A stretch of 64,000 nt of DNA from Psococerastis gibbosa (Eukaryota > Arthropoda > Insecta > Psocodea > Psocidae), in assembly GCA_963971405.1 (NCBI GenBank), contig OZ020489.1:28794290-28858289 (forward strand). Direction: 5' to 3'. Numbering within the stretch: the first letter of the stretch is position 1; every line of letters begins with the position of its first letter. Shown piece after piece: positions 1 through 13,240 of the stretch. A program made the translations under genes and the position numbers. Below the pieces are notes generated by a model. The model ran no database searches, was not told the DNA's origin, and was given only the letters and a program-made list of their open reading frames with translations.

Positions 1-1030
1 GGGTTGCCATGGTGCGACGACCAAATTAGGGCCAGGATCCACTTTCTTGACCGCTTCTCTATTTTGGATGTCATGTTGTTTCCCCCTACCAATAAAGGTA
101 AGCAACCCATTAGGGTTGGGTGGCCCAAGGTCCGGAGGAAAAATATTTCCATTTATGTTGAGTTTCTAACCTCAACCGTCCGTTTCATAGTCAGTTCCCT
201 GCCTACTGGACTACTCCCTATGCTCCGCAACAAAAAAGCCAGTGCAGTGCGGACTGCACTAATCAATAAGTTTCTCAAGGCCAGAGCACAGGTACCAGGT
301 ACCTCCCACATCTGTACCACGCGACCGCGCACGACCAGCATTCAGTGTACCACGAGCCGTGTCGCGGTGTAGTGCCCCCAAGTCTGTGTCCTGCAACACC
401 AAAACTATACGATCGATTTCCGATAACCACCCAGTGTCTCATAAAAGTACAGTGTGATGGATTCTACGTAAGGCGGCGGGGCAAGGATATACCAGCGAGG
501 AAAAAAGGTAGGACTCCATGAACCGTGAAGAGTAAATTTTGGTAGGAGTGAATCGAAAAAAAAAATGGCGCGATAGCACATGACAATATCTATTCTTTCA
601 TTATTGATGCGCAACCTGAACATCACGAGGAAATATAATATACCAATATTTATTATTATCATTAAAGTAAATCAAAATAGTCCCAATTTCCTCTTACAAC
701 ACTTGCAAGGTATACGATTTTTTAAATTTATATAACAGGTTAATCGCATACAAACAATTGAAAGGATGTATCCGATTGTTGTATGTACCCGTGTTGAGTT
801 ACGACACGTCTCCGATCGCATGATGTGTAGAGAATCGCACAGATACACGCACGCTACCAATTTGCCACCGAAGCCGTTAATATGATATATAAGGAAACAA
901 AAAAGGTTATTTCAAGCACCAATCATGGTTACAAAAACCAGAATAGAAATCATCGGTAAACCTCTTCCAGATTCCAAAACAATCACCTTGAATCGTACAT
1001 CAATTATATTCACGATGTACTCTGAGCACG
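1..1030. other. Unassigned segment, left edge
   Basis: No gene is recognised. Positions 4-372 (+) form a 122-codon open frame starting at an ATG. Its protein shows no domain, signal peptide or membrane segment that I recognise, and an open frame of this length can occur by chance. The rest is AT-rich with no structure noted. Confidence 0.4.
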
Positions 1031-1190
1031 ACAAAAATAAATAAATAAATAAATATAGACTTTTTTTTGTTCTATTACTAAGCCAACCTAGCAGAGTTAG
1101 GGCTATAAGCCCTCTCTTACACTCAACTAGGAAAGCCCGGGACCGCCTGCTTTACATGCCCTCCGAAGCATGGCCAGAAAATATATGTAG
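1031..1190 (-). repeat. SINE-A copy, 5'-truncated
   Basis: Read on the minus strand, this matches the 3' body of the complete copy at 25231-25450: the segment around CTTCGGAGGGCATGTAAAGC, then the hairpin-like stretch TAGTTGAGTGTAAGAGAGGG, then GGTTGGCTTAGTAATAGAAC and an (AAAT)n-type tail at 1031-1055. The tRNA-like head is missing, as expected for 5' truncation during LINE-mediated retroposition. Not a gene. Confidence 0.75.
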
Positions 1191-1600
1191 GGATACTAAA
1201 TACGCCTCAACTGTATTCTTGTCTTTTAACGAAATCTGGGTTATTTGAGCATATTACGAGCATCAACGTTGAATTTAGAGTTCAAGGAATTTTTCAACGA
1301 ACTAAGTTCCCTCGCAACCACAAACATCACCCGAAACAAAATAAAAAAAGAGTAAAAAATAAAATGAACCAAATAACTTTGCCAATCATTACTAAAAATA
1401 AAAATAATAATACTCGACAAAGGTAGTTGGTTTATTTCATTTTTTACAAAACGATGTATTACAAAGTGTATGTGGAAAATATTACTGAATAAATAAAACA
1501 GAACTCGAGCGAAAGAACAGCATCAACGAAGAAGATTAGTTGCAAGCGAAAGCAACACTAGTTCCAATCTAATATTGGTGAAATTAATTATTTAATAAAG
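1191..1600. other. Unassigned AT-rich segment
   Basis: No reading frame, repeat or RNA gene was recognised here. There are several short A-rich runs. Confidence 0.4.
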
Positions 1601-1850
1601 GGTTAGTTGGACCTATATCGCCTGCTGTGTTAGTGGTAATCACAGTCATCGAACAATTAGGGCGGAGCTCATTATCAGGGGAAAGGGGCGACAATCAGGA
1701 GTGGGCGCTGCTCCAACCATCAGACTTAGTCCTGACTGGTATTCTACTCCTCTGAATTATTGAGTAAACCTGATCCCGTTGAGGATTCGAACTATTGTTC
1801 TCCCAATTGAAATGCAAGATTTCTAATCACTGGACCACGGCCCTCACTAG
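1601..1850 (-). repeat. SINE-B copy with tRNA-like head
   Basis: On the minus strand the unit begins near 1850 with a tRNA-like head. The A-box-like string is GTGGTCCAGTGATTAG and the B-box-like string AGTTCGAATCCTC (plus-strand GAGGATTCGAACT near 1782-1794). The body continues through GAGCTCCGCCCTAATTG and ends with AACACAGCAGGCGATATAGG near 1601. The last part recurs at 14290-14440 (-) and 44290-44400 (+). The internal pol III promoter and shared tail mark a tRNA-derived SINE. Confidence 0.7.
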
Positions 1851-2901
1851 ACTATACTAGTTTGAAACTTGAACTTCACTTCTCCGTTCCTAATGGCAAC
1901 CATGTCGTTGACATGCTGGGTTGGCTTATAGGATCAGTATTCAGAGTCCTGACTGTTGCTTTTTTTTAGCTTCCCCTGCTTGAAACCGGTCGCCCTCAGA
2001 ATGACACACCCTTTGTTAAACAATATTACACCATTGCCATTAACCTTTTCCAACAGATTGGCCTGCGACTATGCCAAAACTTACTGCTACTAATAGATTG
2101 GAGAAATCAAGTTATATATATATATATATATATTTAATTGTTACAATTCAGATCCAAATTACTGGACATAAAAATGAAAGTGCCATAAAAGTTCGCTGGT
2201 GAACAGGTGAAGTAGTGGTATCAATATGGAAAGGCACATGCGTGGATGCGGTTACAACTACAATTTAAACTAGGTCTTTATTGCCAACCACAGACCCTTA
2301 TCACTTTCCATCAATTATGTCATAGGCTTTGCATTTTATTCAATCGTATGATAATCAAGTTTCAGCTATAATAGTTCAAGGTTCTAATCTGTCAGTTTGC
2401 TTAAAACACGGGCATTGACTTCAAATAAAGTAACGAATTATGGGAGTAACCTAGCGTCCAACACACAATAGGGGTATTTACTATGTGATTCAGCATGCTC
2501 AACGTTTAAAATTTGAAATTCGGAAATGTAAACATCGTGAAGATACCTTTAGAAATAGGACGGCTAAAATTTAAAATTGACAAATTATTTTTATAAAAAT
2601 GTAAATAATAAATATAACCGAAATTAGAAGATCTAGAAAAATCTGGACTTACACTACAAATTTTTCGAGATCCTCGAATTTCTGTTATAACAAGAACTTG
2701 AACCTAAGTTAGTTTAATGTCAGTACTCTATACGAAACAATATAATGCTGCAATAAATTAAATACATAATATAATGAAAATATCACAAAACTATAATTTG
2801 CACTGCGAAATTAAAGGATAATATGGTAAGTTCAGAATCAAAGTAGTAAAATGCTTCAACACACCCTAGCATTAAATTAACTCATCTTGAGAATGCACTT
2901 A
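1851..2901. other. Unassigned segment with a (TA)n run
   Basis: A (TA)n microsatellite lies at about 2113-2133. Positions 2016-2060 resemble 44391-44430 (shared core GCCATTAAC with flanking AATATTACAC), so a repeat fragment probably extends here. No gene was recognised. Confidence 0.4.
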
Positions 2902-3285
2902 GGTGCCTATTCCATTGACCGGTTAGGGCTATTTCCAAAAACGGTGACGTGGTAGCAAACATTCAAGACTTAGGTGGCGTTTCCATCGTCCTCGCATTGC
3001 AGAATTGACGGAAATGTTTATTTTCCTCTATGCCATAGTTAAAATTGATCAATGATCATACAGTAAAATCACAAACAAACAAACTAAAATTAAAAAATGG
3101 CGTCATGGGATATGTTAAGTACAAACATTTTAATAGATTTCTATTAAAAGAAAAATTCTAATTTCCGTCAATGTCATTTGCATTCTGCAATGCGAGATCG
3201 GTGGAAACGCAACCTAAGTCTTGAATGTCTGCTACCACGTCACTGTTTTTGGAAATAGCCCTAGCCGGTCAATGGAATGGGTCCC
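2902..3285. mobile_element. Harbinger-like MITE, copy 1
   Basis: This 384-bp element has long terminal inverted repeats of about 115 bp. The left end starts GGTGCCTATTCCATTGACCG, and the right end read in reverse starts GGGACCCATTCCATTGACCG. Identical TTA trinucleotides flank it at 2899-2901 and 3286-3288. A second copy is at 19024-19402. A 3-bp TWA duplication with G-rich ends is the hallmark of PIF/Harbinger-type elements. No transposase frame is present, so it is non-autonomous. The right arm carries an extra stretch of about 11 bp near the inner end. Confidence 0.85.
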
Positions 3286-3288
3286 TTA

Positions 3289-4640
3289 GTCATCCATCAC
3301 CGCCAGCACAGTTACTTACTGAAACTCAATCCAATCGGATAGAGCCATTTTAAACCATAATAACAATAAAAAAGGGTACGCTTTAACTGCAATCAAGCAT
3401 ATTTTTACAAGCAAATCATAACTCTTCACAGCTATCTCCATTTCTAATCTTATCATTTTAATAGCATTTCCACCCTTGACAATCCCCACTTCAATAATCC
3501 TGAATATTATTTACAATACCAAGTGGCAAATCGGAAGTAAGAAAATTGCAATGACATTTTCCCTTTCGAAATTCGAGGTCATCAACGGAAAAGGTGCCAT
3601 TTCCCAACTGGTTTGTTTGTGAGCACTAACACCTTCCATGCACTTACGTCACAAAGAGTTTTAATCCTTATGGGATTTGACAGTGATTGCAAAATGTATT
3701 TTTAACATTGAAAATAATGCCATTGAAATTATTCTCTTGTTTAACTATTGCCACACCAAACCAGTCTTTTTGTTTCTAATGTAATGCGAGCATGCTGTCT
3801 AAGCTTGATAAGAAAAGCTAGCTATGAGTTAAATCGTGATGATGAGGCTAGCATACCAATATCAAAATTTTCAGCTGATGATTTTACAATTTCAATTCTC
3901 TAACAATATTACTAGTACTCTACTGTCGACATCATTTTATTATATCTATTCCTCCTCACAAAATTATACCAAATATGGAAGACCGACATGTAGTAAAAGC
4001 AATTGACAGTCGTACAGTTCATTCCTGTCTGAACTCGCTGTTCAGCAAGCATTATCTGGACCATTGTTCACTTGAATGGGAGTTGAACGTTTGGAACGAT
4101 TGCCTTTGCCCCAAAGCAACTGCCAAACAGAGTGGAAAACACCAAAACATGACGGAACACTGATGCTGACAAAATAGGCTATGAGGCCAGAACCCTTTAG
4201 ATAGAATTATAATTAAAGAATTAGCAATGTACCGGACGAGAATTTTAGCGCCTGCGCCAGTGTACCATAAAATTTACTGGTTACCAGATGACAAGTATGC
4301 TGAACAGGTTGGACAGGTCAACAAACTCTCTTACTAACCCACTTCAAAGTGCACAGAATACAGTAAGATAATAAAACAACTTTTAGACCGGAACGCTAAT
4401 ACAATATACTGTATCTCAAAACCAGTCAACGATTATTTTATTTTACCGATATTTTTATTTTGTTCAAAGTTGTTCCTATTCTGCTATAGCATGATGGAAA
4501 GGCACTATATTCCTTTTGACGAGAGCCAAGTCGTTACTTGATCAAAGGACGCAAACATGTGCCATATTATCCTACCGGTGACTCGTTCACAAACTTGGTT
4601 TAGTCGGACTCAATTCCGTTAAATGGGTTGACATTTGGCA
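3289..4640. other. Unassigned segment
   Basis: A 62-codon frame at 3975-4163 (+) has no recognisable similarity. No repeat, RNA gene or exon was recognised in the rest. Confidence 0.4.
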
Positions 4641-4654
4641 TGGATTATCAATAA

Positions 4655-4905
4655 TTTGCATCAAAAAATATTTTCTTCTACAAAACCAAATTTTTTTCAT
4701 GGAAAGCAACGCAACCTATGTGGTTATGTTACTATATTTAGAACTTAATGGCGGACGTTAGGAAAAATTGATGGAAAGGTTCCCGAGAATTGTTTTTTCA
4801 ATGGGCAAGCGGCCTTGTGGGTTTTGTTAGCATTAATAAGGACTACAATATGTGTGAATTTAAAATAAATCGTTGCAGCCATATTTGAGAAACTTGTGTT
4901 GATTT
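4655..4905 (+). repeat. Family X, diverged internal fragment
   Basis: This aligns by eye to the middle of Family X. Shared landmarks in the same order are CAAAACCAAAT, GGAAAGCAA, ATGGAAAGGTT, the GGGCAAGCGGC-like string, CATTAATAA-GACTACAATAT, GTGAATTTAAAA and AAATCGTTG-AGCC. Both ends of the family are absent. It is clearly older and more diverged than the copies at 47-53 kb. Confidence 0.65.
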
Positions 4906-5789
4906 TCAGAATTCGTGTGGTATAACACCCCCAAAATAGAGTCGATGGGGTCGTTGGCAGGACAAGTAGGCCTACGTCCATAAAATATCCTTCCGGTTCC
5001 AGATCTTGCAACTGTTATCCCGGAACCCGATTCTGACATTGAGGCTTCTACGGTAAAGGGTGTGATCCCGATTTGGGAAGCAACGGAGGATGATGAGCAG
5101 ATCCAGAAGACCCCGCCTCGGCCAGGAACTGCTGGCTGGATTCCCGGGCCGGGAGACTTCCTCGTAGCAATGGGAGCAGGGGACCACGGTCGTGACTCTC
5201 CAGCCTTGGCGTGGCGCACAACTAGAGCACGCCCATGCCCGTTACCATGCCTCCAGCTCCCTAAAACCCGCCATTGTGCAAACTTGCACATTTTATGCAT
5301 CGCGCAATTCCCGTAGGAATAATCTTGCTGATTTTACCTTGCTGGGGCTTGTATCGCATTCCGCGAAAGAAATGAAAAGCTCCCTGCTGCCGTGGCGAGG
5401 TGGCAAAATAATTTGATTATTTCTTTCCGTTAAAACAAACTTCAAAAAAATTTCGTTGGTGGTTTCGGGTGGCGAAATAATAATCGACTAGGGGCCCATG
5501 TAATGCCTATTATGAACTTTATCTTTTAATTCGAATAGTTCAGTTTTAATTTTGTAGCGGTTTGCATGGACGGCGATACTCGTATGTGCTTAGGTCTGAT
5601 GCCAACGATTCTACTGATAATGACATTATTTCTCGTATTCAGGTCGACCATTTGCCTACGGCAAGTAGCAATGGGCTTGGACATGGAAGGAGGCGCAAAT
5701 TTGTTTAATGAACATACTGTATAAGCCCAATTTTGTCGAATATAGGACTAATTGACATGCCGGCAAAAGAATAACCGAACCGACAGTTG
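4906..5789. other. GC-richer segment with overlapping open frames
   Basis: Base composition changes to GC-rich around 5050-5300. A minus-strand frame (4860-5300, 146 codons) and a plus-strand frame (5062-5316, 84 codons) overlap, and neither protein shows a domain I recognise. A stretch near 5035-5060 (GACATTGAGGCTTCTACGGT) resembles 24422-24445. The part near 4945-4990 (GGGTCGTTGG then GTCCATAAAA) resembles 43349-43390. I therefore think this is another dispersed repeat rather than an exon. Confidence 0.4.
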
Positions 5790-6500
5790 CCCACCTGACG
5801 ACGTACTGGAGGTGAGGTAAAATCTAGATAGGTCAGACCAACAAATTACCACACAGCAATAATGGCAGGGCACGCAATGCATTTGACCGTAAATTTTCTA
5901 TCATTTTTTCAAAAACATTTTTTTTGCCCAAAACCAAATATTTTTTTTGGAAAGCAATCTGTCCGGTTTCGTTACTCAATTTAACACCTAAAACATGCCT
6001 GAAGGTAGAAACCATCGATGGAAAGGTTTCACAGAAAAATTATTTTTTAGTGATTTTTTATTAAAATTTAGTTATTTTTATTTTTTTTACCCCCAGAAGC
6101 AAACTATCAAGGGGCAGGCGACCCCCCGCATTTTTTCAACATTAATAACGACTACAATATATGTGAATTTAAAAGAAATCGTCGGAGCCGTTTTGGATAA
6201 ATAATTTTATAGACGTTTTTTTTTAGTTTTTTGAAAATAAAACTCTCCCAAATTAAGATAGCCCAAAATAAAAAAAATTATGCCGAGGTATGATTTTTGT
6301 GAACCTACTTGCCGAATAGCATCAAAATCGACCGAGTAGTTTGCCCGGAAATCGCCGCACAGACAGACAGACAGACATTTCGTAAAAACCACTTTTTTGG
6401 GTTCCTGGGACCTCAAAACGTGTAAATCCGTTGAAATCTCGGAATCGAAAATTTCGACCATCACAAAGCTTTCCTTATACTACGTATAAATTGGAAAGCA
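5790..6500 (+). repeat. Family X, 5'-truncated copy
   Basis: The copy starts at the CACCTGACG motif and so lacks the first part of the family (the GAACCGGTCCGAG end and the G-tract). From there it runs in order to the 3' terminus: AACACCTAAAACATGCCTGA near 5980, CCCCAGAAGCAAACTATCAA near 6092, the (ACAG)n run near 6360, GGGTTCCTGGGACCTCAAAA near 6399, and the end TATAAATTGGAAAGCA at 6485-6500. On the complementary strand, 6207-6464 is an 85-codon open frame beginning MMVEIFDSEISTDLHVLRSQ. The same start recurs in other copies. Confidence 0.85.
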
Positions 6501-8398
6501 AAAGAGAAAAACTGTCAAGTTTTACTGTGATCCAGGGGTGGCCAATATAAACAGTCAGCTTTCCCACCTGAAGCTTCTTGCTAATACCGTACTTTTGGTG
6601 GACTAATTCATTTTTTTGACGCCATCCGTCCACGTCTCAGTTTATTTTTGCAATAAGGCCTTTCCTTTCTCGGCATGTGATCCAACCAACATCCATACAC
6701 ATTTCATTAACCTTGCAAATGCAGATAGTTGCTGTACTGGCATTGCTATCTAGCTCATATATTTAAAAAAAAAAAAAAGGAGTGCAGTTAATGTACAAGC
6801 AGGCCAGTAAGAGGGAGGGACAGAGAAAGGCTGCTGCGACACATTATTCAAAACAGCCTGTCGAATGGCAACAACACCTACATCGAACCTGTTCAACATA
6901 GAAAAAAAAAACGAGCGACTACAACAAAGACATAAATTACTGTTGCTACGGCTGGGCACTTTGTAAAGTGCAATCTCAATTTCCATAAAATTATGGCATA
7001 CGCTCTCATAGAGTAGGTCACCACACATTTACACAGTATTATTAGCCTTGTATGGACGCAAGAAAAGCATTAATCATCGCTGTACGCAGAGCACTGTTGT
7101 AAAAAATGTACACCATCTAGTCAAGTATACAAAAATTTAATAACTTAATATCGCATGTTTCGCTTGCATTGCCTATTATGTTTATAAGCTGCAAAGATAT
7201 CAGTCCGATAAGTTAAACATCTTGTACGATGTTTAAAGCACCAAACAAGGCCAGAATAGATATAGATAGATATAAAAATTGCAAGCACGTTAATAGAAAG
7301 CATTTGTTCCCTGTATAACCACACAAAAGCTGAATATCTATTACTTTCAACCACGTCTTGAAAAGACCATCGCCTAAACCCTATTGCTTGGGTCCGCACA
7401 CTGTCTACCCTCTGGAATGTTTCAAGGTCTTCAATGTCCCTACATTTCGGAAAGGTCTAAATTTCACATTCAAACAAGCTTGCCAACATTTAAGCTATTA
7501 TAACCGTGAACATAACGCTGAAATTGACATAATTGAGCGAACCGTAGCCAATAATGACAGGAGAACGGACTATTAAATGTCCGGCGATAATGGACCGCGA
7601 AATGGAAAATGTGAGGTTTACGGCTGCCCCGTGCTAATTTCGCACGTGCATTCAATATGCCCAGCTGATAGCTGGACACTTGCTTCCTGATTAACCCTGG
7701 AAGCGACAAGAGAAATTACCCAAAGAGGAAATACGCCACCTCATAAGTAGACGACTGATAAAAGTGTATCTAATTGGAATCATTACCACTCCGGACAATT
7801 GTATTCGTCTAGGCCGAAAATTTAGATCACAATTTTTTTGTAGCAATATCCACTGATCTAGCGTGAACAGTATTACAAGGAGTTATACGAGTAATCTTAC
7901 GCATTACAAAAGGATTTCCCATCTTTCAGCTATTCCGTACTTGTTTCATGTTCATGTTCATGTTTCACTGACCAGGTTCTAAGCGAATGATAATTGAAAT
8001 ATCACGCAAATAATGTAAATCTATGGGTTATTGTGGCTCTTAGTAACCTAAAACACTGCTATCATTGGCCCACAATCAAAATATAGCACTTGATTTGCTT
8101 AATATATGCACCGCACCCTAACCACTTACCCCAGTTTGCAGAAACTATCAGAAGAGCACTATTGACGACAAACCCACAACTCAACAATATTATTTATGAG
8201 GTATGTACATTTTTGGAGAGGTCCGTAGACCGACACCTTCATTATAGGCCCACACTATCATAAAATAATTAGGTCAAAAGTGACTGCCTAGTTGCATCTG
8301 CTTCTAAACTAATTCCACGCTACCAAAATAAAGACCAAAAGACCTGTTTGTTTTAAAAAGCAGTTTACTTAACATGTTCGGGCATAAAACACGTTGCT
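6501..8398. other. Unassigned segment
   Basis: Only short open frames (up to 92 codons at 6750-7028, minus) with no recognisable similarity. Simple A-runs lie near 6765 and 6902, and a GATA-type run lies near 7257-7275. No gene, RNA gene or clear repeat was recognised. Confidence 0.4.
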
Positions 8399-8698
8399 TC
8401 AAAAAGTTGCGGCCTGTATGGCATTGCCACTGGCTTCGAGAAGATCCGCGTGGGACACAGCTTCTTCAAGCCTCGGGAAGACAAGAGAGTGGTTGTCAGC
8501 CACAGCCAAATGCTTCTTCATCCTGTCTGCTCTACAGCCCTTGATGGACTTTGGTTTGCTCAACAACACTCCTACAGTCATCTCGAATTTGCGCGACGCT
8601 CCACCGTCTACTAACTCCTCATTCCAGCGGTTTTGTGGAGTTCCCGTCATGCGGTCTTCTGACATTTTTACGTGTCCCAGTCATCTTAGACGTTGCGC
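8399..8698 (-). pseudogene. RTE-like LINE, degenerate C-terminal fragment
   Basis: The minus-strand frame starting near 8698 reads AQRLR*LGHVKMSEDRMTG, then TPQNRWNEEL. This is the usual C-terminal end of RTE/BovB-type LINE reverse transcriptases (RLRWLGHV-RM-EDR followed by GRPR-RW). The W of RWLGH is a stop codon and the GRPR motif is eroded, so it is dead. Downstream, KPKSIKGCR is followed by GATGAAGAAG near 8512, which looks like a LINE tail. Part of this 3' end (CCATCAAGGGCTGTA) recurs at 42855-42870. Further open frame to 8399 is probably chance. Confidence 0.6.
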
Positions 8699-11600
8699 TT
8701 TTATAAACGCATAATGACTTCTCCATTGCGCCTATTCCTGCGCCAGCGCCAGTAAACAAACACAAGTGTGTAGCCAGGGATTGGTCCACAGCAGGGCCAA
8801 TCAGTGTCAGCCGCACAAGAGTCCACGATGAGGTAAAAACAGTGATGATCTGTCTTCTGGGTGATTTTGCAACGGACGTCATCTGCAGACAACGTTACGC
8901 GGCGTGGATGCGCTCGAGAGCCCCCAGTCACGACGCTCTGACCTCTAGCTACGCCCCAATTCAAATTAATAATTTGTCTGGTACCGGCATCTTAACAGAA
9001 ACTAAGCTAAGTCTGAAGAAGGCAGCACCCGTAAGTGCCTTAAGTTGGTTAATTCCGGGTGACATGACGCCTGTTTCAATATGTCAATGGTAAGCAATAC
9101 TCCGATAGCCAATTGCCGATTACAGATGGTGTAGGTTGGCCGTATTTTGAAAAAAAATAATCCAATATCACTGGAAATATTGATTCCTTCGGCCCTTTAG
9201 GTCTCCGCGAAACCTATGGACTAAGGCACTAGGAGCCTAGTCTTCCTCGATGATGGGATATTTGACGCCAAGAGCTTGAAAGCACATTGTTCAACCCATC
9301 GAGCTAGCGCACATCTCGACCTTGGTGCAGACACGAATGGATATGGATATGTAACTGGAAGGTACAGCCAAACAATAACTATGAGAGGGAATATTAATTA
9401 CAAGAATAGCACATTTGGTTCGGTACTCAACAGACTCATATTAATAACAATATGCCAAGGCTAGGGCCGCAAATAAGACAAAGTGATACTACGTACAAGA
9501 ATAGGTCAGGTTCGAATACGAAACTGAACCGAGACGAAACTTCAATGCCTCATCACATCATCGCAATGCAAATTAATTGATTAGTATAGGGGGGGTCTGA
9601 TTACAAGCTTGGATTAAAGATAAAACATTTGACATGGTCGATGAGACCTTATAAATTAAAATGGGAAGGTCTTCTTGTAAATTCGAGAGCTGTACCTTCC
9701 GTACCTCAACCTTTTTCATGAGAATATCACTCGCAAGGCCTTCTAGGCCCGGTCCCACCATCTCCTAATTTGTATCGGCAAAGAACACTGGACAGCACCG
9801 CCATCTACCGAAGCATGACAGTGCCGTGCTGTATTCCTTCCCGGGACTTTCATAAGATGATGGCCCGGCCTTAGTGGATGATTCGGACGCTTCTACCAGG
9901 TCTAACGGTCTAATGCAGACTTTTCATCATTACGAGACAACCAAAGGGGAAAATCTCTCTATATGTGTACTAAATCAATTTTAAAAGACATCAATAATAG
10001 ACCTATCAATCAAATTGACAAGTTTCGTATGTAGGAAAAACCAATCACATCACCTGAAAAACCGCACCCAAAACATTTGCTATTTTGGATTTCTATAGGA
10101 AATCGTTTTATATGGCATGGAACCTTCTGCTGTAATACTCGTACACTATGCGTGCATTTTAATTGTTTAAAAATTAAATTAAATTCGATTCCAGCGTTGA
10201 ACCGCAATGCTTATGAGGATTATCAATTAGGTACCGATGCAGGCCATTAACCAGTACGTTCACTTCCTTGAAAAGTTATTCGGCAGATTTATAGTTTCTC
10301 ATTAGGTGCACGAGGGTTGTACATACGGCACCGAAATTGATGGCTAGCGCACGTCTTACTAGAGCGTCTAAATACATTTTCATTGCATATTAACAGCTGT
10401 TATTAGCCGCAATTTGGTCTACAAGTTAGTAATGTGGCCTTGGCGCGTGGGATTAGTACCATTCTCACACATAATTACCATAAAAAAGAAAATAGAACTG
10501 GTCTGATGGTACACTGTTATTGCAGCGCAGTGCAGCGACTAATTTCTGGAACTCCATTTTAAATTAGTTTACTTGCATAAAATTAACTTCAAATATAATA
10601 AATAAAATGTCTTTATAATATTTAAAGTTAATTGTATAATGCTTCGCTTTAAAGAAGTCAGCAGCGAGAAATTCTCACCTAGAGTTTACTTGCATGACTC
10701 ATCCAATGAGGGATTTTTTAAAATTAATGTTGCCTAATTTCATAGAAGTGCCGCCCGTTCAGTTACACATATAATAAAGAAGAAGAAAACAGTATAGCAG
10801 AGAAGTAAAAAGTATGCTCCGACTATCCTGGTGACATTCCATACCGGGAAGATAATTTTTCTCCTGGCAGTATTAACTCCACGCTAAACATATTGAGGAT
10901 ATGGCGCGAAAAATATTAAGTAGTTGCCCACAAACTTCTGCAAGAAAGGATCATCCTTTAATACAAAACAGCAAGTCATCGGCATTTTATTTACAAGGAA
11001 ATAGTTTTTTGTCTTTGAAAGTTGAAATCGCACTTTAGTCAGATGTCCTGGTGCCTTGCCTTGCCATTGAATCATCTCCTTTGGTTGTCAATGCTAAAAC
11101 GACCAATTCATCCATTTCCCATAGTGGACCTCTTGACTTGGAGGAAGAAAGCAGCTGGGATCTCTCCTTAGTCGCTGAAGTACCACTTAGCAGTGTCTTC
11201 TTCTTTTGTCACTACCTCGGAGGACAAAGTCATCATTAGTGGATGAGGTCGTCAAGCCAATTCGCTTGTTCTTCTTTTGTACTTCCATTGCCCTTCGTGT
11301 TGTATGAGACGGAAGCGCGGCTCTGAAAACCCTCTTCAGTGAAAAGGCTTTCTTCGCGAGGATCGTTTTCTATATTACTGACATTGCGCTGCTGCTCATA
11401 AGGAATGACAAATGACGTCCCATCTCTCCAATACAGACTTCTAAGAAAACCAATCTACTGAAACCCTACTCGCACACTGCTTGCTGCCAACCTAGTGGAG
11501 TTTAAGTCTCCCCGCTGAAATCGGCTCAAAGAAAGAAGAAATCAGCCAGATATAATATTACTACGTGCCACCATTTAATTATTATTTATCAGCACCAGCA

Positions 11601-12809
11601 TTATTATGGTCATGTGACTGCAAGAGCATGCAATCAGAATTCCTGTTATGAAACCAACTAAAATCAGTAAAAAGAGTCAAATCAAGAAGTACATAACATA
11701 AGATTGCAGTAAGTGGAGTTTACATGTAACTGACAAAGTTATGGCGCACGAAGGGCAACAAGGGGACGGAAATATGAGGACAAGTTTTGAGGCAATTAGA
11801 TTTACTCAAAAGAGATACATACATACGAACAAAAGAAACATGATATAAAATCACGAAATTCAACTATTATTGTCGTTAGGTTACAAACTAATTTCACTTT
11901 TGTTAGATAGCATGGAGATAAGTCATCATGCGATAGCCTTATTTGAAATAGGGAACTTGTTCGCGTAATAGCAGGAAAATCTAATTTGATATATGGAGGA
12001 AAAATTTCGCTTATGATAACGACAACATTAACCGAAAAGACCCAATGATATTCATACTAAAAAATGAAAAAAATTTCAACAAAAATAACCGGTCTTCCGA
12101 CTGAAATTCAACTTCTAGCCAACGAAAAACACGCAGCATATTATTTATATTATAACAAGGTAAAACTTACCTAGTCAGAATATAAGTGCACATCGCAAAG
12201 GGCTCCCGCGTAAAAATTATAATTGAAAAATGGGAAAGTTAGGCTCAAAAGAAAGCTGAAGGGGCAAGATCTTAAATTAAGTTCTGTATTCAACACCGAT
12301 TGGGACAACATTTGCACAAATTTTGTTTTATGAAAATTTACTTCTCCATTGCAGCTTAATTTGAATCATGAAATTTAAAAATTATTCTTCCTTCTTATCC
12401 AGCGCAAGGCTTTTACTGAAAGTATAGTGCTCATTTATCTCAATATACAAGCGTAACTAGCATACGTAGATTTTAAGTGCAGAGTTGTGATAGAATAATT
12501 AGCGGTAACCATAAAACAAAAAACAAGGTCAAGCCTTCGACACATTAATAATACGCTGCTATGGCTATCCATTAAGATGAACAATAGTGCGAAGGAGGAA
12601 TAGTAAAAATAGGTGAATGTTTAACCTAAGCCGACCGCATGTCATACTCACAACTGTACAAGGCAACGTTCGAAGTACATAGGCTAGTTTTTGGTACCTT
12701 ACCCCCTAGCCTTTGGCAATACAGCCCATTCAGGGACTAGGACTGCTCCACATCATCGCGCCAATCTGCCCGGTTCGGCGCCATTCGATGTCAATCACAC
12801 ATCGGCATA
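8699..12809. other. Unassigned segment
   Basis: No host exon was recognised. A stretch at about 9755-9845 (GGTCCCACCAT, TATCGGCAAAGAA, ACTGGAC) matches 42726-42790 (GGTCCCACCAT, TATCGATAAGGAA, ACTGGAC), so a dispersed repeat end probably lies there. A short imperfect hairpin is at 10583-10631 (TTAACTTCAAATAT against its complement). Open frames are all under 90 codons and unrecognised. Confidence 0.4.
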
Positions 12810-13240
12810 AATGTTAGAAAAAGGCTGCTTAAATCACTAGTATGGAGTATACTGCTTTATGGCTGTGAGACATGGTGTATACACGAAAGAAGGAAATAGA
12901 AGCTGGAGGCTTTCGAAATGTGGTGCTCTAAGAGAATGATGAAAATATCTAGGAGAGACCACATAACGAATGAAGAGGTACTTCAAAGGATAAATGATAA
13001 AAGATCCCTAATTGCCTCCATTTCGGTGAGAAGAGCAAAATGGATGGGTCATCTGATCAGACAGGAAGGACTCTTAAGCACCATAATAGAAGGCACAATC
13101 GAAGGCACCAATGCAAGAGGGCGACCAAGGAAGGCGTACGCAGAAGAGAACGGCCCAAGACAGGGAGGAGTGGAGAAGGAGGTGGAAAGATTTGCTGCAA
13201 ACCAATCGCTAGATTGCAACTACAGAAGAAAGCCAATTTG
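12810..13240 (+). pseudogene. RTE-like LINE, reverse transcriptase C-terminus, degenerate
   Basis: The + frame from 12810 reads NVRKRLLKSLVWSILLYGCE, then TW, then a TAG stop at 12897. It resumes as KLEAFEMWCSKRMMKISRRD, then HITNEEVLQRI, then RRAKWMGHLIRQEG, IIEGTIEG and ARGRPRKAY. This is the canonical order for the end of RTE/BovB-type LINE proteins: YGCETW, EAFEMWC-RRMLKI-W-D-TNEEVL, WxGH, IIEG-xxGxRGRPR. A shift near 13150 moves the expected REEWRRRWKDLL tail into another frame. With one stop and one frameshift it cannot make protein. The 5' part is absent, as in typical truncated insertions. Confidence 0.8.

Noticed and set aside
4-372. 122-codon frame at the left edge as a gene
   Set aside because: No domain, no composition change and no splice or promoter context; the opposite strand is also partly open.
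6355-6380. Runs of CAGACAGACAGA as a telomere or CRISPR-like array
   Set aside because: They are a short microsatellite at a fixed place inside every Family X copy, not spaced repeats.
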